Shown here piece by piece: positions 9,755 to 18,617 of a stretch of 64,000 nt of DNA. A model generated the notes under the pieces. That model was given only the letters and a program-made list of their open reading frames with translations. It was not told the DNA's origin and did not search any database. A program made the position numbers and the translations under genes. How positions within the stretch are numbered: the first letter of the stretch is position 1; every line of letters starts with the position of its first letter. The stretch is taken from assembly GCA_016793445.1 (NCBI GenBank), contig JAEUME010000005.1:1-64000 (forward strand), in the 5' to 3' direction. The DNA comes from Hyphomicrobium sp. (GTDB lineage Bacteria; Pseudomonadota; Alphaproteobacteria; Rhizobiales; Hyphomicrobiaceae).

Positions 9755-10084
9755 TCATGCTGCCGGCCGTTGCAGGCTCGCCAACGCGATCAAAATACGG
9801 TTTCCCTCGCGCTTGACGGGGATGGTCGCCACCGCGCCTTCGTCAGCGCCCTGCGCTTTGCCGGTTTCGAGCGAGATCACCCAGTTGTGCAGCGGGCACG
9901 TTACCGATGAGCCGTGCACGATCCCCTGGCTCAGCGGCCCGCCCTTGTGCGGACAGCGATCTTCCATGGCGAAAATCTCATCACTTGCCGTTCGGAAGAT
10001 CGCGATGCGTCCGAACGCCGTCTTCACGCAGCGCGCGCCGCGCACGGGAATATCGTCAATGCTGGCGACTTCTATGAACGTCAT
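9755..10084 (-). CDS. nirD: Nitrite reductase small subunit, Rieske-like (109 aa)
   Basis: Small subunit of the NADH-dependent siroheme nitrite reductase. Full-length NirD fold with CPHKGGPLSQG and CPLHNWVISLETG, the two segments that bind a Rieske [2Fe-2S] cluster in the true Rieske members. Both Cys-His pairs are present here, so a cluster is plausible. I chose the ATG at 10084, five bases after the nirB stop; an alternative GTG at 10093 overlaps nirB. Translationally linked to nirB and nasA. Confidence 0.92.
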   Translation of the reverse strand: MTFIEVASIDDIPVRGARCVKTAFGRIAIFRTASDEIFAMEDRCPHKGGPLSQGIVHGSSVTCPLHNWVISLETGKAQGADEGAVATIPVKREGNRILIALASLQRPAA

Positions 10085-10089
10085 GTGGA

Positions 10090-12540
10090 TCACTCCGCGG
10101 CTTGGGCGGGAGCACGCGCCGCCAGGGGCTGGAACTCGTGCTTGTCAACGCCGGAGACTCGCTCCGACCAGGGATCGCACTGGGCGAACTTCTGTGAGAA
10201 CACGAAGCGGTCGTAATAGGCTCTGCGTTTGTCCTTATCGTTCAGCACCTGCTTGCGAATCTCAGCGCTGCCGATGCGCTTGGCCCATTTGTAGATGCGC
10301 TCCAGATAGCGTCCCTGCTCGCGATACATCTGCGTCAGCGCGACGATCACCTCGAGCGCTTCATCTTCGCTCTTGACGAGGCCCAGGACCTCCGTGCCCT
10401 TGATGTCGAGACCTGCGGCACCGGCGAAATGGATCTCGAAACCGCTGTCGACGCAGATGATGCCGACGTCCTTGCAGGTGGCTTCAGCGCAGTTGCGCGG
10501 GCAGCCGGACACCGCCATCTTCACCTTGGCCGGTGTCCACGAGCCCCACATGAACTTCTCGATGCGGATGCCGAGACCCGTGGAATCCTGGGTGCCGAAA
10601 CGGCACCAGTCGCTGCCGACGCACGTCTTCACCGTGCGCAGACCCTTGGCGTAGGCGTGACCCGAGACGAAGCCGGCTTTGCCCAGGTCCGCCCAAACCG
10701 CAGGAAGATCCTCCTTGCTGATGCCGAGCATGTCGATGCGCTGGCCGCCGGTGACCTTGACCGTGGGAATGCCGAACTTGTCGACGACGTCGGCGATGGC
10801 GCGCAGTTCCTTCGCACTCGTCATGCCGCCCCACATGCGCGGCACGACTGAATACGTGCCATCCTTCTGGATGTTGGCATGTGCGCGCTCATTGATGAAG
10901 CGCGACTGGTAATCGTCTGCGTACTCGTCCGGCCAGTCGCATACGAGGTAGTAGTTCAGCGCCGGGCGGCACTTGGCGCAGCCGCACGACGTCGCCCATT
11001 GCAGTTCCTGCATCACCGCGGGAATGGTCTTCAGTCCTTTTGCCTTGATGAGACGTCGCACGTCGTCGTGGGCGAGGGTCGTGCATCCGCACACGGGCTG
11101 CACGGCGGTGGGATTGTACGCATCACCCAGAGCGAGCTTCATCACCTGCTCGACCAATCCTGTGCATGAACCGCACGAGGCGGATGCCTTGGTGTGCGCG
11201 CGCACGTCGTCGATAGAGGTGAGGCCCTTCTTAGCGATGGCCGTGGTGATGCTACCCTTGCATACGCCGTTGCAGCCGCAGATTTCTGCGTCATCCGGTA
11301 AGGCTGCAACGGCCGCCGTAGGGTCCAGGGGGGCACCTCCCTGATAGGCTTGTCCGAAAATGAGCGTATCGCGCATATCGGAAATGTCGGTTTCCTTCTT
11401 CTTCAAGTCGTGGAACCAGGCGCCGTCGGCGGTGTCTCCAAACAGCACAGTGCCGACGATGCGGTTGTCCTTGAGCACAACGCGTTTGTAGATGCCGGCT
11501 GAAGGATCTCTCAGCACAATCTCCTGCCGGTCGGCGCCATCAGCAAAATCGCCCAGCGAGAAGAGATCGATTCCCGTCACCTTGAGCTTGGTCGGTGTGT
11601 CGTTGTGCACGAACTTCGTATCGCCTTCGCCCGCAAGGTGGAGTGCGGCCACGCGCGCCATCTCGTACAGGGGTGCGACGAGCCCATAAACGTGGCCATC
11701 GACCTCCGCGCATTCCCCGATGGCAAGAATGGCTGGGTCCGATGTCAGCATGCCCTCGCGGGCAACGATGCCGCGATTGATTTCGAGGCCGGCGTCCTTG
11801 GCGAGGCTAGTGCTGGGTCTGATGCCGGCGGCCATGACGACGAGCGACGCCGGGATCACGGTTCCATCGGCCAATTCGACGCCTTCGACCTTGCCATTGC
11901 CCAGGATTGCCTTTGTCGAGGCTTTGGTCTTGATCTTGATCCCGCGTTGTTCAATCGCCTTTTGCAGCAGATAGCCGGCAGCAGGATCGAGTTGGCGCTC
12001 CATGAGTGTCGGCATGAGGTGCAGGACCGTGACGTCCATCTCACGCGCCTTCAAACCGGCAGCAGCCTCAAGACCCAACAGCCCGCCACCAATGACCACC
12101 GCCTTCGTGCGTGACTGCGCGGCAAGCATCATGGCGTGCACATCATCGAGATCACGGTAGGTGAGGACGCCCGCCAGGTTATTGCCCGGCACAGGTAGAA
12201 TCATTGGCGCCGAACCCGTCGCAATCACGAGCTTGTCATAGCACTTCACGACGCCATGGTCCGAGATGACGGATCTGGCTTCACGATCGATGGCTGTAAT
12301 TTTGTGCCCCTTGTAGAGCGTGATGCCGTTCTTGATGTACCAACCGTCGCCGTGAATGATGATCTGCTCGAACTCCTTCTCGCCCGAGAGTACGGGTGAA
12401 AGCATGATGCGATCGTAATTGACGCGTGGTTCTGCATTGAAAATGGTGATGTCGTAGCGCTCCGGCGCCGCTTTGAGCAGATGCTCCAGCATTCTGCCCG
12501 GAGCCATGCCGTTGCCGATGATGACGAGCTTGTCGCGCAT
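10090..12540 (-). CDS. nirB: Nitrite reductase large subunit (816 aa)
   Basis: NAD(P)H nitrite reductase turning nitrite into ammonium in the cytoplasm. Order: FAD/NAD-binding oxidoreductase (starts MRDKLVIIGNGMAPGRML, about residues 1-400), one or two BFD-like [2Fe-2S] modules (CGCNGVC ... CGSCTG; CGCTTL ... CGCAKCRP, about 410-530), then the ferredoxin-type siroheme domains ending in CVGSDWC and SGCPRNCAEATC, whose four Cys hold the [4Fe-4S]-siroheme centre. The open frame runs upstream to 12975, but that extension is antisense-like Arg/Cys-rich nonsense; MRDKLV is the natural start. Starts 14 bases after the transporter gene ends. Confidence 0.95.
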   Translation of the reverse strand: MRDKLVIIGNGMAPGRMLEHLLKAAPERYDITIFNAEPRVNYDRIMLSPVLSGEKEFEQIIIHGDGWYIKNGITLYKGHKITAIDREARSVISDHGVVKCYDKLVIATGSAPMILPVPGNNLAGVLTYRDLDDVHAMMLAAQSRTKAVVIGGGLLGLEAAAGLKAREMDVTVLHLMPTLMERQLDPAAGYLLQKAIEQRGIKIKTKASTKAILGNGKVEGVELADGTVIPASLVVMAAGIRPSTSLAKDAGLEINRGIVAREGMLTSDPAILAIGECAEVDGHVYGLVAPLYEMARVAALHLAGEGDTKFVHNDTPTKLKVTGIDLFSLGDFADGADRQEIVLRDPSAGIYKRVVLKDNRIVGTVLFGDTADGAWFHDLKKKETDISDMRDTLIFGQAYQGGAPLDPTAAVAALPDDAEICGCNGVCKGSITTAIAKKGLTSIDDVRAHTKASASCGSCTGLVEQVMKLALGDAYNPTAVQPVCGCTTLAHDDVRRLIKAKGLKTIPAVMQELQWATSCGCAKCRPALNYYLVCDWPDEYADDYQSRFINERAHANIQKDGTYSVVPRMWGGMTSAKELRAIADVVDKFGIPTVKVTGGQRIDMLGISKEDLPAVWADLGKAGFVSGHAYAKGLRTVKTCVGSDWCRFGTQDSTGLGIRIEKFMWGSWTPAKVKMAVSGCPRNCAEATCKDVGIICVDSGFEIHFAGAAGLDIKGTEVLGLVKSEDEALEVIVALTQMYREQGRYLERIYKWAKRIGSAEIRKQVLNDKDKRRAYYDRFVFSQKFAQCDPWSERVSGVDKHEFQPLAARAPAQAAE

Positions 12541-12554
12541 GCGTTGTCTCCTTC

Positions 12555-13853
12555 TTATTCGGCAGCGACAGTGAATGTGCGAGGAGCGGGCGCGGCTTTC
12601 GCATGCTCCATGCGGCGGATGGAAACGTGCATCCAAAGAAGCGCGCTCACCACAAACAGAAAGAGCAGCATGAAGCAGCTCGACCACAGCCCTGTGAGAT
12701 CGTTCAAGGCGCCAAAGGCAATAGGCAGAACGAAACCGCCCAGACCGCCAATCATGCCGACGAGACCGCCGACAGCGCCAACGTTGCCTGGGTAGTAGGT
12801 TGGGATGTGCTTGAAGACGGCCGCCTTGCCCAGACTCATGAAGAAGCCCAGCACAAAGGCGACAAGGACGAACGCAAGGGGGCCGACTTCGAAGTGAAAC
12901 GACATCTGGCCCTTGATGCCGTGCAGCGTATAGTCGGCGGGCGGGATCGCCAGGATGAAGGTTGCGAGCGCGCACACAGTGAATGTCCAGTACATGACGG
13001 AACGTGCTCCCACACGATCAGACAGCACACCGCCATAAGCGCGGAAAATGCTTGCCGGGATCGAATAGAGGGCGCCGATCATGCCGGCCGTCTTGATGTC
13101 GAAGCCGTAGACGCCGATGAGATATCGCGGCAGCCAGAGCGCGAGGGCAACGAACGCACCGAACACGAAGAAATGATAGAATGCGAAGCGCCAGACGCGC
13201 ACGTCCTTGAGCGGCGACAGCTCCATCAGAAAGGCTTTTGGCGCTTCACCGCGGGCGCGCCGCGCTACGAGCACCGGGTCGTCGTGCGTGGTGAACCAGA
13301 ACACGCCAGCCATCAGGGCAAGTACGCCTGCCCACACGAGCGCCACCGTTTGCCATCCATAAGCGACGAGCAGAAACGGCGCGCCGAACTTCGTTACCGC
13401 GGCGCCGACGTTGCCCACGCCGAAGATGCCGAGCGCGGTACCTTGCTTGCCTTGCGGAAAGAAGCGCGAGACGTAAGCCACGCCAATAGCGAATGAGCCA
13501 CCCGCCAGACCAACGCCCAAGGCCGCCAGCAGCATCTGTTGATAAGTTTGTGCGAAGGAGAGCAGCACGGTCGCGACGCTCGCAGACAGCATGGTCGCTG
13601 TGTAGACGACGCGCCCGCCGTAGCGATCCGTCCAGATACCGAGCAGAATGCGCGACAGAGACCCCGTGAGAATGGGCGTGCCCACCAGAAGGCCGAACTG
13701 AGTCTCCGTCAGCCCAAGCTCGTCCTTGATGCGCACGCCGATAATGGAAAAGATGGTCCACACGGCAAAGCAGACCGTGAAGGCGATGGTCGACGTCCAC
13801 AATGCGCGCGTCTGATCGCCTGTCATGGGCTCAGCCGCCTCTCGTGTTCTCAT
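12555..13853 (-). CDS. MFS nitrate/nitrite transporter (432 aa)
   Basis: Twelve-helix inner-membrane carrier of the NarK/NasA/NRT2 family that brings in nitrate. It shows the family traits: GTPILTGSLSRILLGIWTDR after helix 2, with a conserved Arg, and glycine-rich nitrate signatures in GLAGGSFAIGVAYVSRFFPQ and in the C-terminal half near VGGLVGMIGGLGGF. The start is MRTREAAEPMTGD at 13853; MTGD at 13826 is an alternative. The longer frame reaching 14051 would run through the RNA leader and is rejected. First gene of the transport/reduction operon, downstream of the NasT-type leader. Confidence 0.92.
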   Translation of the reverse strand: MRTREAAEPMTGDQTRALWTSTIAFTVCFAVWTIFSIIGVRIKDELGLTETQFGLLVGTPILTGSLSRILLGIWTDRYGGRVVYTATMLSASVATVLLSFAQTYQQMLLAALGVGLAGGSFAIGVAYVSRFFPQGKQGTALGIFGVGNVGAAVTKFGAPFLLVAYGWQTVALVWAGVLALMAGVFWFTTHDDPVLVARRARGEAPKAFLMELSPLKDVRVWRFAFYHFFVFGAFVALALWLPRYLIGVYGFDIKTAGMIGALYSIPASIFRAYGGVLSDRVGARSVMYWTFTVCALATFILAIPPADYTLHGIKGQMSFHFEVGPLAFVLVAFVLGFFMSLGKAAVFKHIPTYYPGNVGAVGGLVGMIGGLGGFVLPIAFGALNDLTGLWSSCFMLLFLFVVSALLWMHVSIRRMEHAKAAPAPRTFTVAAE

Positions 13854-13901
13854 GTGATGCTCCCCTGCGGCTGCCTTCGCCGCATCAATGGTCCGAAAAC
13901 G

Positions 13902-13961
13902 AAAAAAGCCGACGACGTGATCTCGCGCGCGGGGTTGCACCCGTACGGTGATCAGATCGGC
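13902..13961 (-). terminator. Attenuator terminator in the nitrate operon leader
   Basis: On the minus strand GCCGA at 13961-13957 pairs with TCGGC at 13912-13908, with inner GATC/GATC and GGGT/ACCC pairings, directly followed by six T (13907-13902). It ends about 50 bases before the transporter start. Its 5' arm shares GCC with the second hexaloop hairpin, so the two structures exclude each other, as in ANTAR-controlled attenuation. Confidence 0.6.
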
Positions 13962-14042
13962 AGCTTTGCCTGGAAGCGCCCGCCATTGGACGCAGATGAA
14001 AATACTAAGAGCACGAAGCGTGCCAGCCGCAGCTTTGCCGGC
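13959..14042 (-). promoter_or_regulatory. Dual hexaloop hairpins, probable NasT RNA target
   Basis: Hairpin 1 (14042-14026) reads GCCGGC-AAAGCT-GCGGC: five pairs with one bulged G and a six-base loop. Hairpin 2 (13970-13959) reads GGC-AAAGCT-GCC with the identical loop. Both loops have A at position 1 and G at position 4, the signature known for ANTAR-binding RNAs. Hairpin 2 overlaps the terminator arm. With nasT next door this supports nitrate-dependent antitermination of narK-nirBD-nasA. The linker of about 55 bases is long, and hairpin 2 has only three pairs. Confidence 0.65.
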
Positions 14043-14154
14043 AGAGCTCAATGTTTATGGGGTTTTGCTGATGGCCGGGGGATTCGCGCGAGGCCGAAGC
14101 AAGTCCAAAGTATTGGCAAATCCCGCGTTGTGAGCACGATTATTGTGCAGTGCG

Positions 14155-15387
14155 CTATGCAGATCCGGTGCGCTGACGGGCGATGTAGCCGTCGAGTTCA
14201 TCGGGATCGAACAGGTCGCCATCAAAGAAACCATCGGGCCCGAGCAAGAGGCTTGCTCCTGCCGAGCCAACGGGCGTCTCCACCTTCAACGCGCCTTCGA
14301 CTTTCGCGTTCGCGACGGGAAGCGCGATCCCTGAAGAGGCAAGCGCTGTGCGGTAGAGATCAGGGCGATATGTGCCACGCGCGATGGCGGCATTTGCATC
14401 CGTATGCGCCACCTGCCTCCAGCGAACCATCTGCGAATAGAACCAAAGCGCGTGGCTCTTCCACGGAAAGGTTGCGGCCTTGGCATAAGGCACGAAGAAC
14501 TCGGGTACTGGCAGCACATGCGACCTGCTTGCATGCAGCGTTCCCGTGAGCGCGGGCAACATCCACTCAACTGGCCGGTCCAGATAGCCGGGTCGCGCGA
14601 TGATGTGTGCAAGTTCGTCGTGGTTTGCTGGATTTGTGCACCATTGGGCCGCGCGTACGAGCGCGCGCAACAGACTTGCAAGGGCCTCTGCATGTGCCTC
14701 CGCCCAACTCGCCGGCACTGCCAGAACTTTTTCCGGGCTGGATCGCCAGATCGCCGCTTTGACGGTCGCGATACGCCCAGCCCCCGTCAGAACTGCGGCG
14801 GTGTTCCACGGCTCGCCCACGCAATAGGCGTCAATACTGGCACTTTGCAACGCATCGGCCATGAGCGGCGGAGGCACGATGACGATTTCGATCTCGCGGT
14901 CTGGGTCGATGCCGCTTGCAGCCAACCAATAGCGCAGTTCGTAGTTGTGGCCCGAATGCGGGTGAACGACGGCAAATCGCAAGGGAGGATGTGCAGCCTT
15001 GGTGCGCTTGGCGACGACGGACTTGAGGGCGCGCCCGGCCGCCGCCGGATCGAAACTGGCCGTTGCACCCGCCTCGGACATCAGCTCCCATAGTGGCAAG
15101 GATACGGTGATCGCGTTGCCGCCCAGCCCCAAAGCTAGCGGCGCGATGGTGGGGACAGAAAGCGGTGACAGCCCAAGGTTACAGGCGATCGGCATGGGTG
15201 CCAACGCATGCGCCACCTGGAAGTGACCGACGGCCAGGCGGTCGCGAATGTTGGCCCACGACGTCTCGCGCACGAGTCGAAGTTCAATACCTTCAACCCG
15301 TGCGAAATCCTTCTCCTTGGCTGCGACGAGAAGTGCGCTGTCCAGAAGCGGCATGAGGCCCGCAGTGATTTCAAACCGGCTGGTCAT
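14155..15387 (-). CDS. nasS: Nitrate sensor NasS, NrtA-like without export signal (410 aa)
   Basis: Resembles NrtA/CmpA periplasmic nitrate-binding proteins but starts directly with MTSRFEITAGLMPLLDSA and has no signal peptide or lipobox, the hallmark of cytoplasmic NasS. In Paracoccus and Azotobacter, NasS binds NasT in the absence of nitrate or nitrite and releases it when they bind. The gene starts one base after the nasT stop, a two-gene operon in the expected order. No NrtB or NrtC transporter subunits are nearby, which supports a sensor over a transport role. The longer frame to 15411 overlaps nasT and is not needed. Confidence 0.88.
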   Translation of the reverse strand: MTSRFEITAGLMPLLDSALLVAAKEKDFARVEGIELRLVRETSWANIRDRLAVGHFQVAHALAPMPIACNLGLSPLSVPTIAPLALGLGGNAITVSLPLWELMSEAGATASFDPAAAGRALKSVVAKRTKAAHPPLRFAVVHPHSGHNYELRYWLAASGIDPDREIEIVIVPPPLMADALQSASIDAYCVGEPWNTAAVLTGAGRIATVKAAIWRSSPEKVLAVPASWAEAHAEALASLLRALVRAAQWCTNPANHDELAHIIARPGYLDRPVEWMLPALTGTLHASRSHVLPVPEFFVPYAKAATFPWKSHALWFYSQMVRWRQVAHTDANAAIARGTYRPDLYRTALASSGIALPVANAKVEGALKVETPVGSAGASLLLGPDGFFDGDLFDPDELDGYIARQRTGSA

Positions 15388-15388
15388 G

Positions 15389-15997
15389 TCAATCTTTCTC
15401 CGGAGGCGCAAAGAGCTCGGCGGCCGTGATCAGGCTTTGCGCAATCTCGGAAATCTTGCGGTTCTGGTTCATGGCCGTCTTACGCAGCAGTGCATAAGCA
15501 TCGGCCTCGGAAAGTCCGCGGGTCGCCATGAGGATGCCTTTCGCGCGGTCGACGAGCTTGCGGCCCTCCAACTCATTCCTGACGTCTTCCAGTTCGCGCG
15601 ACATGCGTGAAAAGGCGTTGAAGCGGCTGATGGCCATGCCGAGGATCGCCTTGACGCGCTCCTGCTTGAGACCATCGACAACGTATGCCGAAACACCCGC
15701 CTCGACAGCAGCCTCGATGGAGGCCTGATCTGATCGATCGACGAACATGGCGATTGGGCGCTGCACGGCGCGCGAAAGCTGAAACATATTTTCCAGCATG
15801 TCGCGGTTGGGATTGCCCAGATCTATCACGATGACGTCGGGAGCGATGTCGGCAATGCGGCGGGCTATGCCTTGGACATCATGGATAACGGTCAGCTTCG
15901 TATAGCCCGCATCGCGCAGACCATCCTCGATGATGGCGGCCCGAAGCCTGTTCTCATCGATGATCAGAACGGAAAGTGTGGCTTCTGGTTCGGGCAT
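15389..15997 (-). CDS. nasT: ANTAR-domain RNA-binding antiterminator NasT (202 aa)
   Basis: Two-domain regulator. Residues about 9-125 form a receiver-like domain (LIIDENRLRAAIIEDGLRDAG, then VIVIDLGNPNRD at the acceptor position). Residues about 135-195 form the ANTAR three-helix RNA-binding domain, with the conserved LVDRAKGILMATRGLSEADAY followed by LRKTAM. NasT proteins bind paired hexaloop hairpins in leader RNA and block terminator formation. Exactly such a leader lies upstream of the transporter gene at 13902-14042. Together with NasS it makes the nitrate/nitrite switch. Probably transcribed from a promoter in 15998-16151. Confidence 0.92.
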   Translation of the reverse strand: MPEPEATLSVLIIDENRLRAAIIEDGLRDAGYTKLTVIHDVQGIARRIADIAPDVIVIDLGNPNRDMLENMFQLSRAVQRPIAMFVDRSDQASIEAAVEAGVSAYVVDGLKQERVKAILGMAISRFNAFSRMSRELEDVRNELEGRKLVDRAKGILMATRGLSEADAYALLRKTAMNQNRKISEIAQSLITAAELFAPPEKD

Positions 15998-16151
15998 CCG
16001 TTCGCTCTGTCGGCAGCGGCAGCGCCCTTAGCACGAAATATTGCATGGCGGCAATCGGTCGATGCATGCGGGCTTACGATCGTGATCAAGCTGACCGAAG
16101 AGGCCAACCGCACGGCGGCAAGAGTGCCGAGGATAGGCGTGGGGCCGCGCC

Positions 16152-17069
16152 TTACGGCACTTCGCCGTTTCGCATACGCTCAAGGAGTTGTTGAGCAGCC
16201 GGATAGCGTTCGCGGATGCTTGCCAGGATGCGTGCGCTCTGGAGCGCATATGCCCCGTCCTCCTGGTCGAGGAGCTGAACGGCGGCCAAGAAGGCCCCCA
16301 AGTCGCCGAGGGGTTCGCCCTGGGGCGCTTTGCCGATCGGCTGCCGGCTCAAGGTCGTCGCCCATTGCTGCCGGTCGGCCGCCGTGACTTTCACCTCCAA
16401 AGGATCGGTTCCGGCCGGCAGGTTGGCAATGAGGGCCTCCCGGAGGCAATCCTCAGGAGGCGGGTCACCGCCGCAAATCTCGGCCCGAGTTATGAGTTTC
16501 CCTTGCACGGAAACCGTTACCTTGAACGGCGCCTCGCCATCCGTCCAACCGATCCAGAGGGGCGGGCCGGCGTCGTCCGAGATCAGGAGTTTCCCCTTCA
16601 CGCCGGGAAGCACTGACGGGGGGAGTTCCGCAGAGATGTCACGCGATACCGCGTTGCGCGGTCCTTCGCTATCACCCGGGCCGCCCGAATAGAGCCATCG
16701 GTAAGCTGATGCCAATTTGGGCAACAGACCTTGCAGACCGCTCCAATTTGCCGGCGGCAGCTTGGTATTTTGCGCGTTGAGAGTGACGTGGCGCGTTGCG
16801 TCGACGAGAACCTTGACTGAGCTCTTGCTGCCTGCTTCCGGCGGGAAGACCAATTCGTCGTTGGCATAAAGGATTTCGTGCTGACGCAAGGGATAGAGCT
16901 TGCCGCCGCGCTTGATCTGGATGGCCGGTGTGCCGGTTTCCCTCGGCTCAATATCGATGGCAACGCCCGCGGGCGCGTCTTGGGCATGGATAACTCCTGC
17001 GGGCAACATGGTGAGCAGGAAGGCTATCATGGCGAGTTTCGCCGGCGCAGAACGCATCATGGGATTCAT
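16152..17069 (-). CDS. Secreted FecR-like hypothetical protein (305 aa)
   Basis: Exported protein: signal peptide of about 29 residues (KLAMIAFLLTMLPAGVIHAQ). The N-terminal third (about 40-100) alternates short beta strands in the manner of FecR-type domains, such as ILYANDELVF and SSVKVLVDATRHVTLNAQ; this is a weak, structural-style resemblance. The C-terminal part is helical, ending QSARILASIRERYPAAQQLL. It follows the CHASE2 gene by 3 bases on the same strand, so the two are co-transcribed. CHASE2 proteins are often encoded with FecR-like proteins, which fits. Function unknown. Confidence 0.6.
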   Translation of the reverse strand: MNPMMRSAPAKLAMIAFLLTMLPAGVIHAQDAPAGVAIDIEPRETGTPAIQIKRGGKLYPLRQHEILYANDELVFPPEAGSKSSVKVLVDATRHVTLNAQNTKLPPANWSGLQGLLPKLASAYRWLYSGGPGDSEGPRNAVSRDISAELPPSVLPGVKGKLLISDDAGPPLWIGWTDGEAPFKVTVSVQGKLITRAEICGGDPPPEDCLREALIANLPAGTDPLEVKVTAADRQQWATTLSRQPIGKAPQGEPLGDLGAFLAAVQLLDQEDGAYALQSARILASIRERYPAAQQLLERMRNGEVP

Positions 17070-17072
17070 GAC

Positions 17073-18458
17073 CTAGTGTTTCGATGGACCACTTCCGCTT
17101 CGGGTTCTCAAAAAGGCTGAGAGTCCGTGACTGGGAAGTTCCAACAGGATCTCTATTGCGGATTCGATCGCAAGAAATGCGCCGAGCATCACCAAGGCAT
17201 AGCTTACGGTTTGCACAGCGTCGGCGGGGTTCAACCAATACGTTGCAAGCGACAGCCACACGTAGCTGAGGGCCAGAATGACGAACCCGGCAGGGATCGC
17301 GCGGAGCGTCTTGGCGATGACGGCGTAAGCGATGGCGATAAGGAAAGAAACGACAAAAAGGAGGAAGGTGCTGACGGGCTGCGTATCAAGGATTGCGGGA
17401 GCGACCGCGACCGCGTTGGCAATCAAGGCCGATCCCGGCATGGTGCCGAAAGGCGTTTTGAATGTGTCTGGGCCATAGCTTGCACCCAAAACGACCACGC
17501 GATCCCTGATCGCCGTGTCTGCGACTTCGCCGTTAAGCAGGCTGAGCGCCCGTACACGCTGATACCTGAATCCATAATCGCCCATCCAGCCCGACACGCG
17601 CTCATGGGATGCGCCTTGGATGAGAAAGGGGATCAATGCCTTATGAGCGCCCGCATTCTTGGGCCAGTCGGGCTGAACTGCAGGGATGCCCTGCGCTTGT
17701 TGCGCTGCATAGGCAAGATACCCCTCGAGCTTAGCTGCGCCCGCTCGCTCGGGCCCCGCAAGGGCGAGCGCGGCGAGCTGCGGCGACGGGATAGCTGCTA
17801 TCTTTCCCTCCTTGCAGGCTGGCTCCCACAAGCGCCAGCTTCTGACGATGCCATCTCCATCAGCGGCAAAGAGGCTGGAAACCCATCGAACGTTGGAGTT
17901 CTTCGACACGGCATCTTCGAAGGGCGAGGCCTCAAGCTTGCTTTGGATTGCAGGACCGCATGCACTCGCGCTGCACACGCCTTCCGGGCAGGGGAGAGAC
18001 CGCATCGCCCGCGTCAGCAGCAACGGCGGGCCATTGCGGGGATAGGCATCAAGCATCTTTGCCAGATCCGTATCGCCTGCCGAGGCCATGACGCCTGAAA
18101 GATCGAAGTCGACAAAAATTGCGGAAGGGTGTTGCGCCGCAATCTGCTCGATCAGCGCCGCAATCTTTGCGCGTGGCGTTGTGCGCGTGGCGTCGGACCA
18201 TGCATTGAGCGCTTCGTCATCCACGTCGACAAAGGTGACCGGAAGGCTATGAGTGAGGAGGCTTCGATTAAGATGCGTTGCGCGCAACTGGGCATCGTAG
18301 CCGTAGCCCGCTTCGACAATCTCAGGAATTTCACTGATAGCTTCGCGCCCGAGGGCCAGGGCCGCGATGAGCGCAAGCACGGCCGCGATGAAGCTCACGC
18401 GCCGGTTCGCGACAGCGGCGACAATGCGCTCAAGCGAGAAACGACCCGGCTCCCGCAT
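17073..18458 (-). CDS. CHASE2-domain membrane protein (461 aa)
   Basis: Membrane sensor-like protein. An N-terminal helix (RVSFIAAVLALIAALALG, about 18-35) is followed by a large periplasmic CHASE2 domain with VTFVDVDDEALNAW, a buried IFVDFDL strand, and DRVVVLGASYGPDTFKTPFG near its end. Two or three further helices follow (FLLFVVSFLIAIAYAVIA; IPAGFVILALSYVWLSLA; VSYALVMLGAFLAIESA) and then only a short basic tail. In most CHASE2 proteins a kinase or cyclase domain follows; here none does, so any output must come from partners. It is upstream of the FecR-like gene and next to the secreted caspase cluster. Confidence 0.82.
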   Translation of the reverse strand: MREPGRFSLERIVAAVANRRVSFIAAVLALIAALALGREAISEIPEIVEAGYGYDAQLRATHLNRSLLTHSLPVTFVDVDDEALNAWSDATRTTPRAKIAALIEQIAAQHPSAIFVDFDLSGVMASAGDTDLAKMLDAYPRNGPPLLLTRAMRSLPCPEGVCSASACGPAIQSKLEASPFEDAVSKNSNVRWVSSLFAADGDGIVRSWRLWEPACKEGKIAAIPSPQLAALALAGPERAGAAKLEGYLAYAAQQAQGIPAVQPDWPKNAGAHKALIPFLIQGASHERVSGWMGDYGFRYQRVRALSLLNGEVADTAIRDRVVVLGASYGPDTFKTPFGTMPGSALIANAVAVAPAILDTQPVSTFLLFVVSFLIAIAYAVIAKTLRAIPAGFVILALSYVWLSLATYWLNPADAVQTVSYALVMLGAFLAIESAIEILLELPSHGLSAFLRTRSGSGPSKH

Positions 18459-18617
18459 CGCGGCCCATCCCTATCTATTGCGTTTCGAGACAGCCGCAGA
18501 ATTCAGACGCTGCGGTGTTTCCTGGGCGTGTATGTCTTGCACAAGCCGTCATGGCATGCCGCGATGGTCTTCAATTCATTCCCGATGAAGGGAGGACAAG
18601 TGTGGCGCTTGCCCCGC

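Noticed and set aside
12541..12975. N-terminal extension of the nirB reading frame
   Set aside because: The extra 145 residues are Arg/Cys-rich antisense to the transporter gene; nirB begins naturally at MRDKLV (12540).
12603..13496. 297-codon plus-strand frame opposite the nitrate transporter
   Set aside because: His/Glu/Arg-rich antisense of a membrane-protein gene, with no domain.
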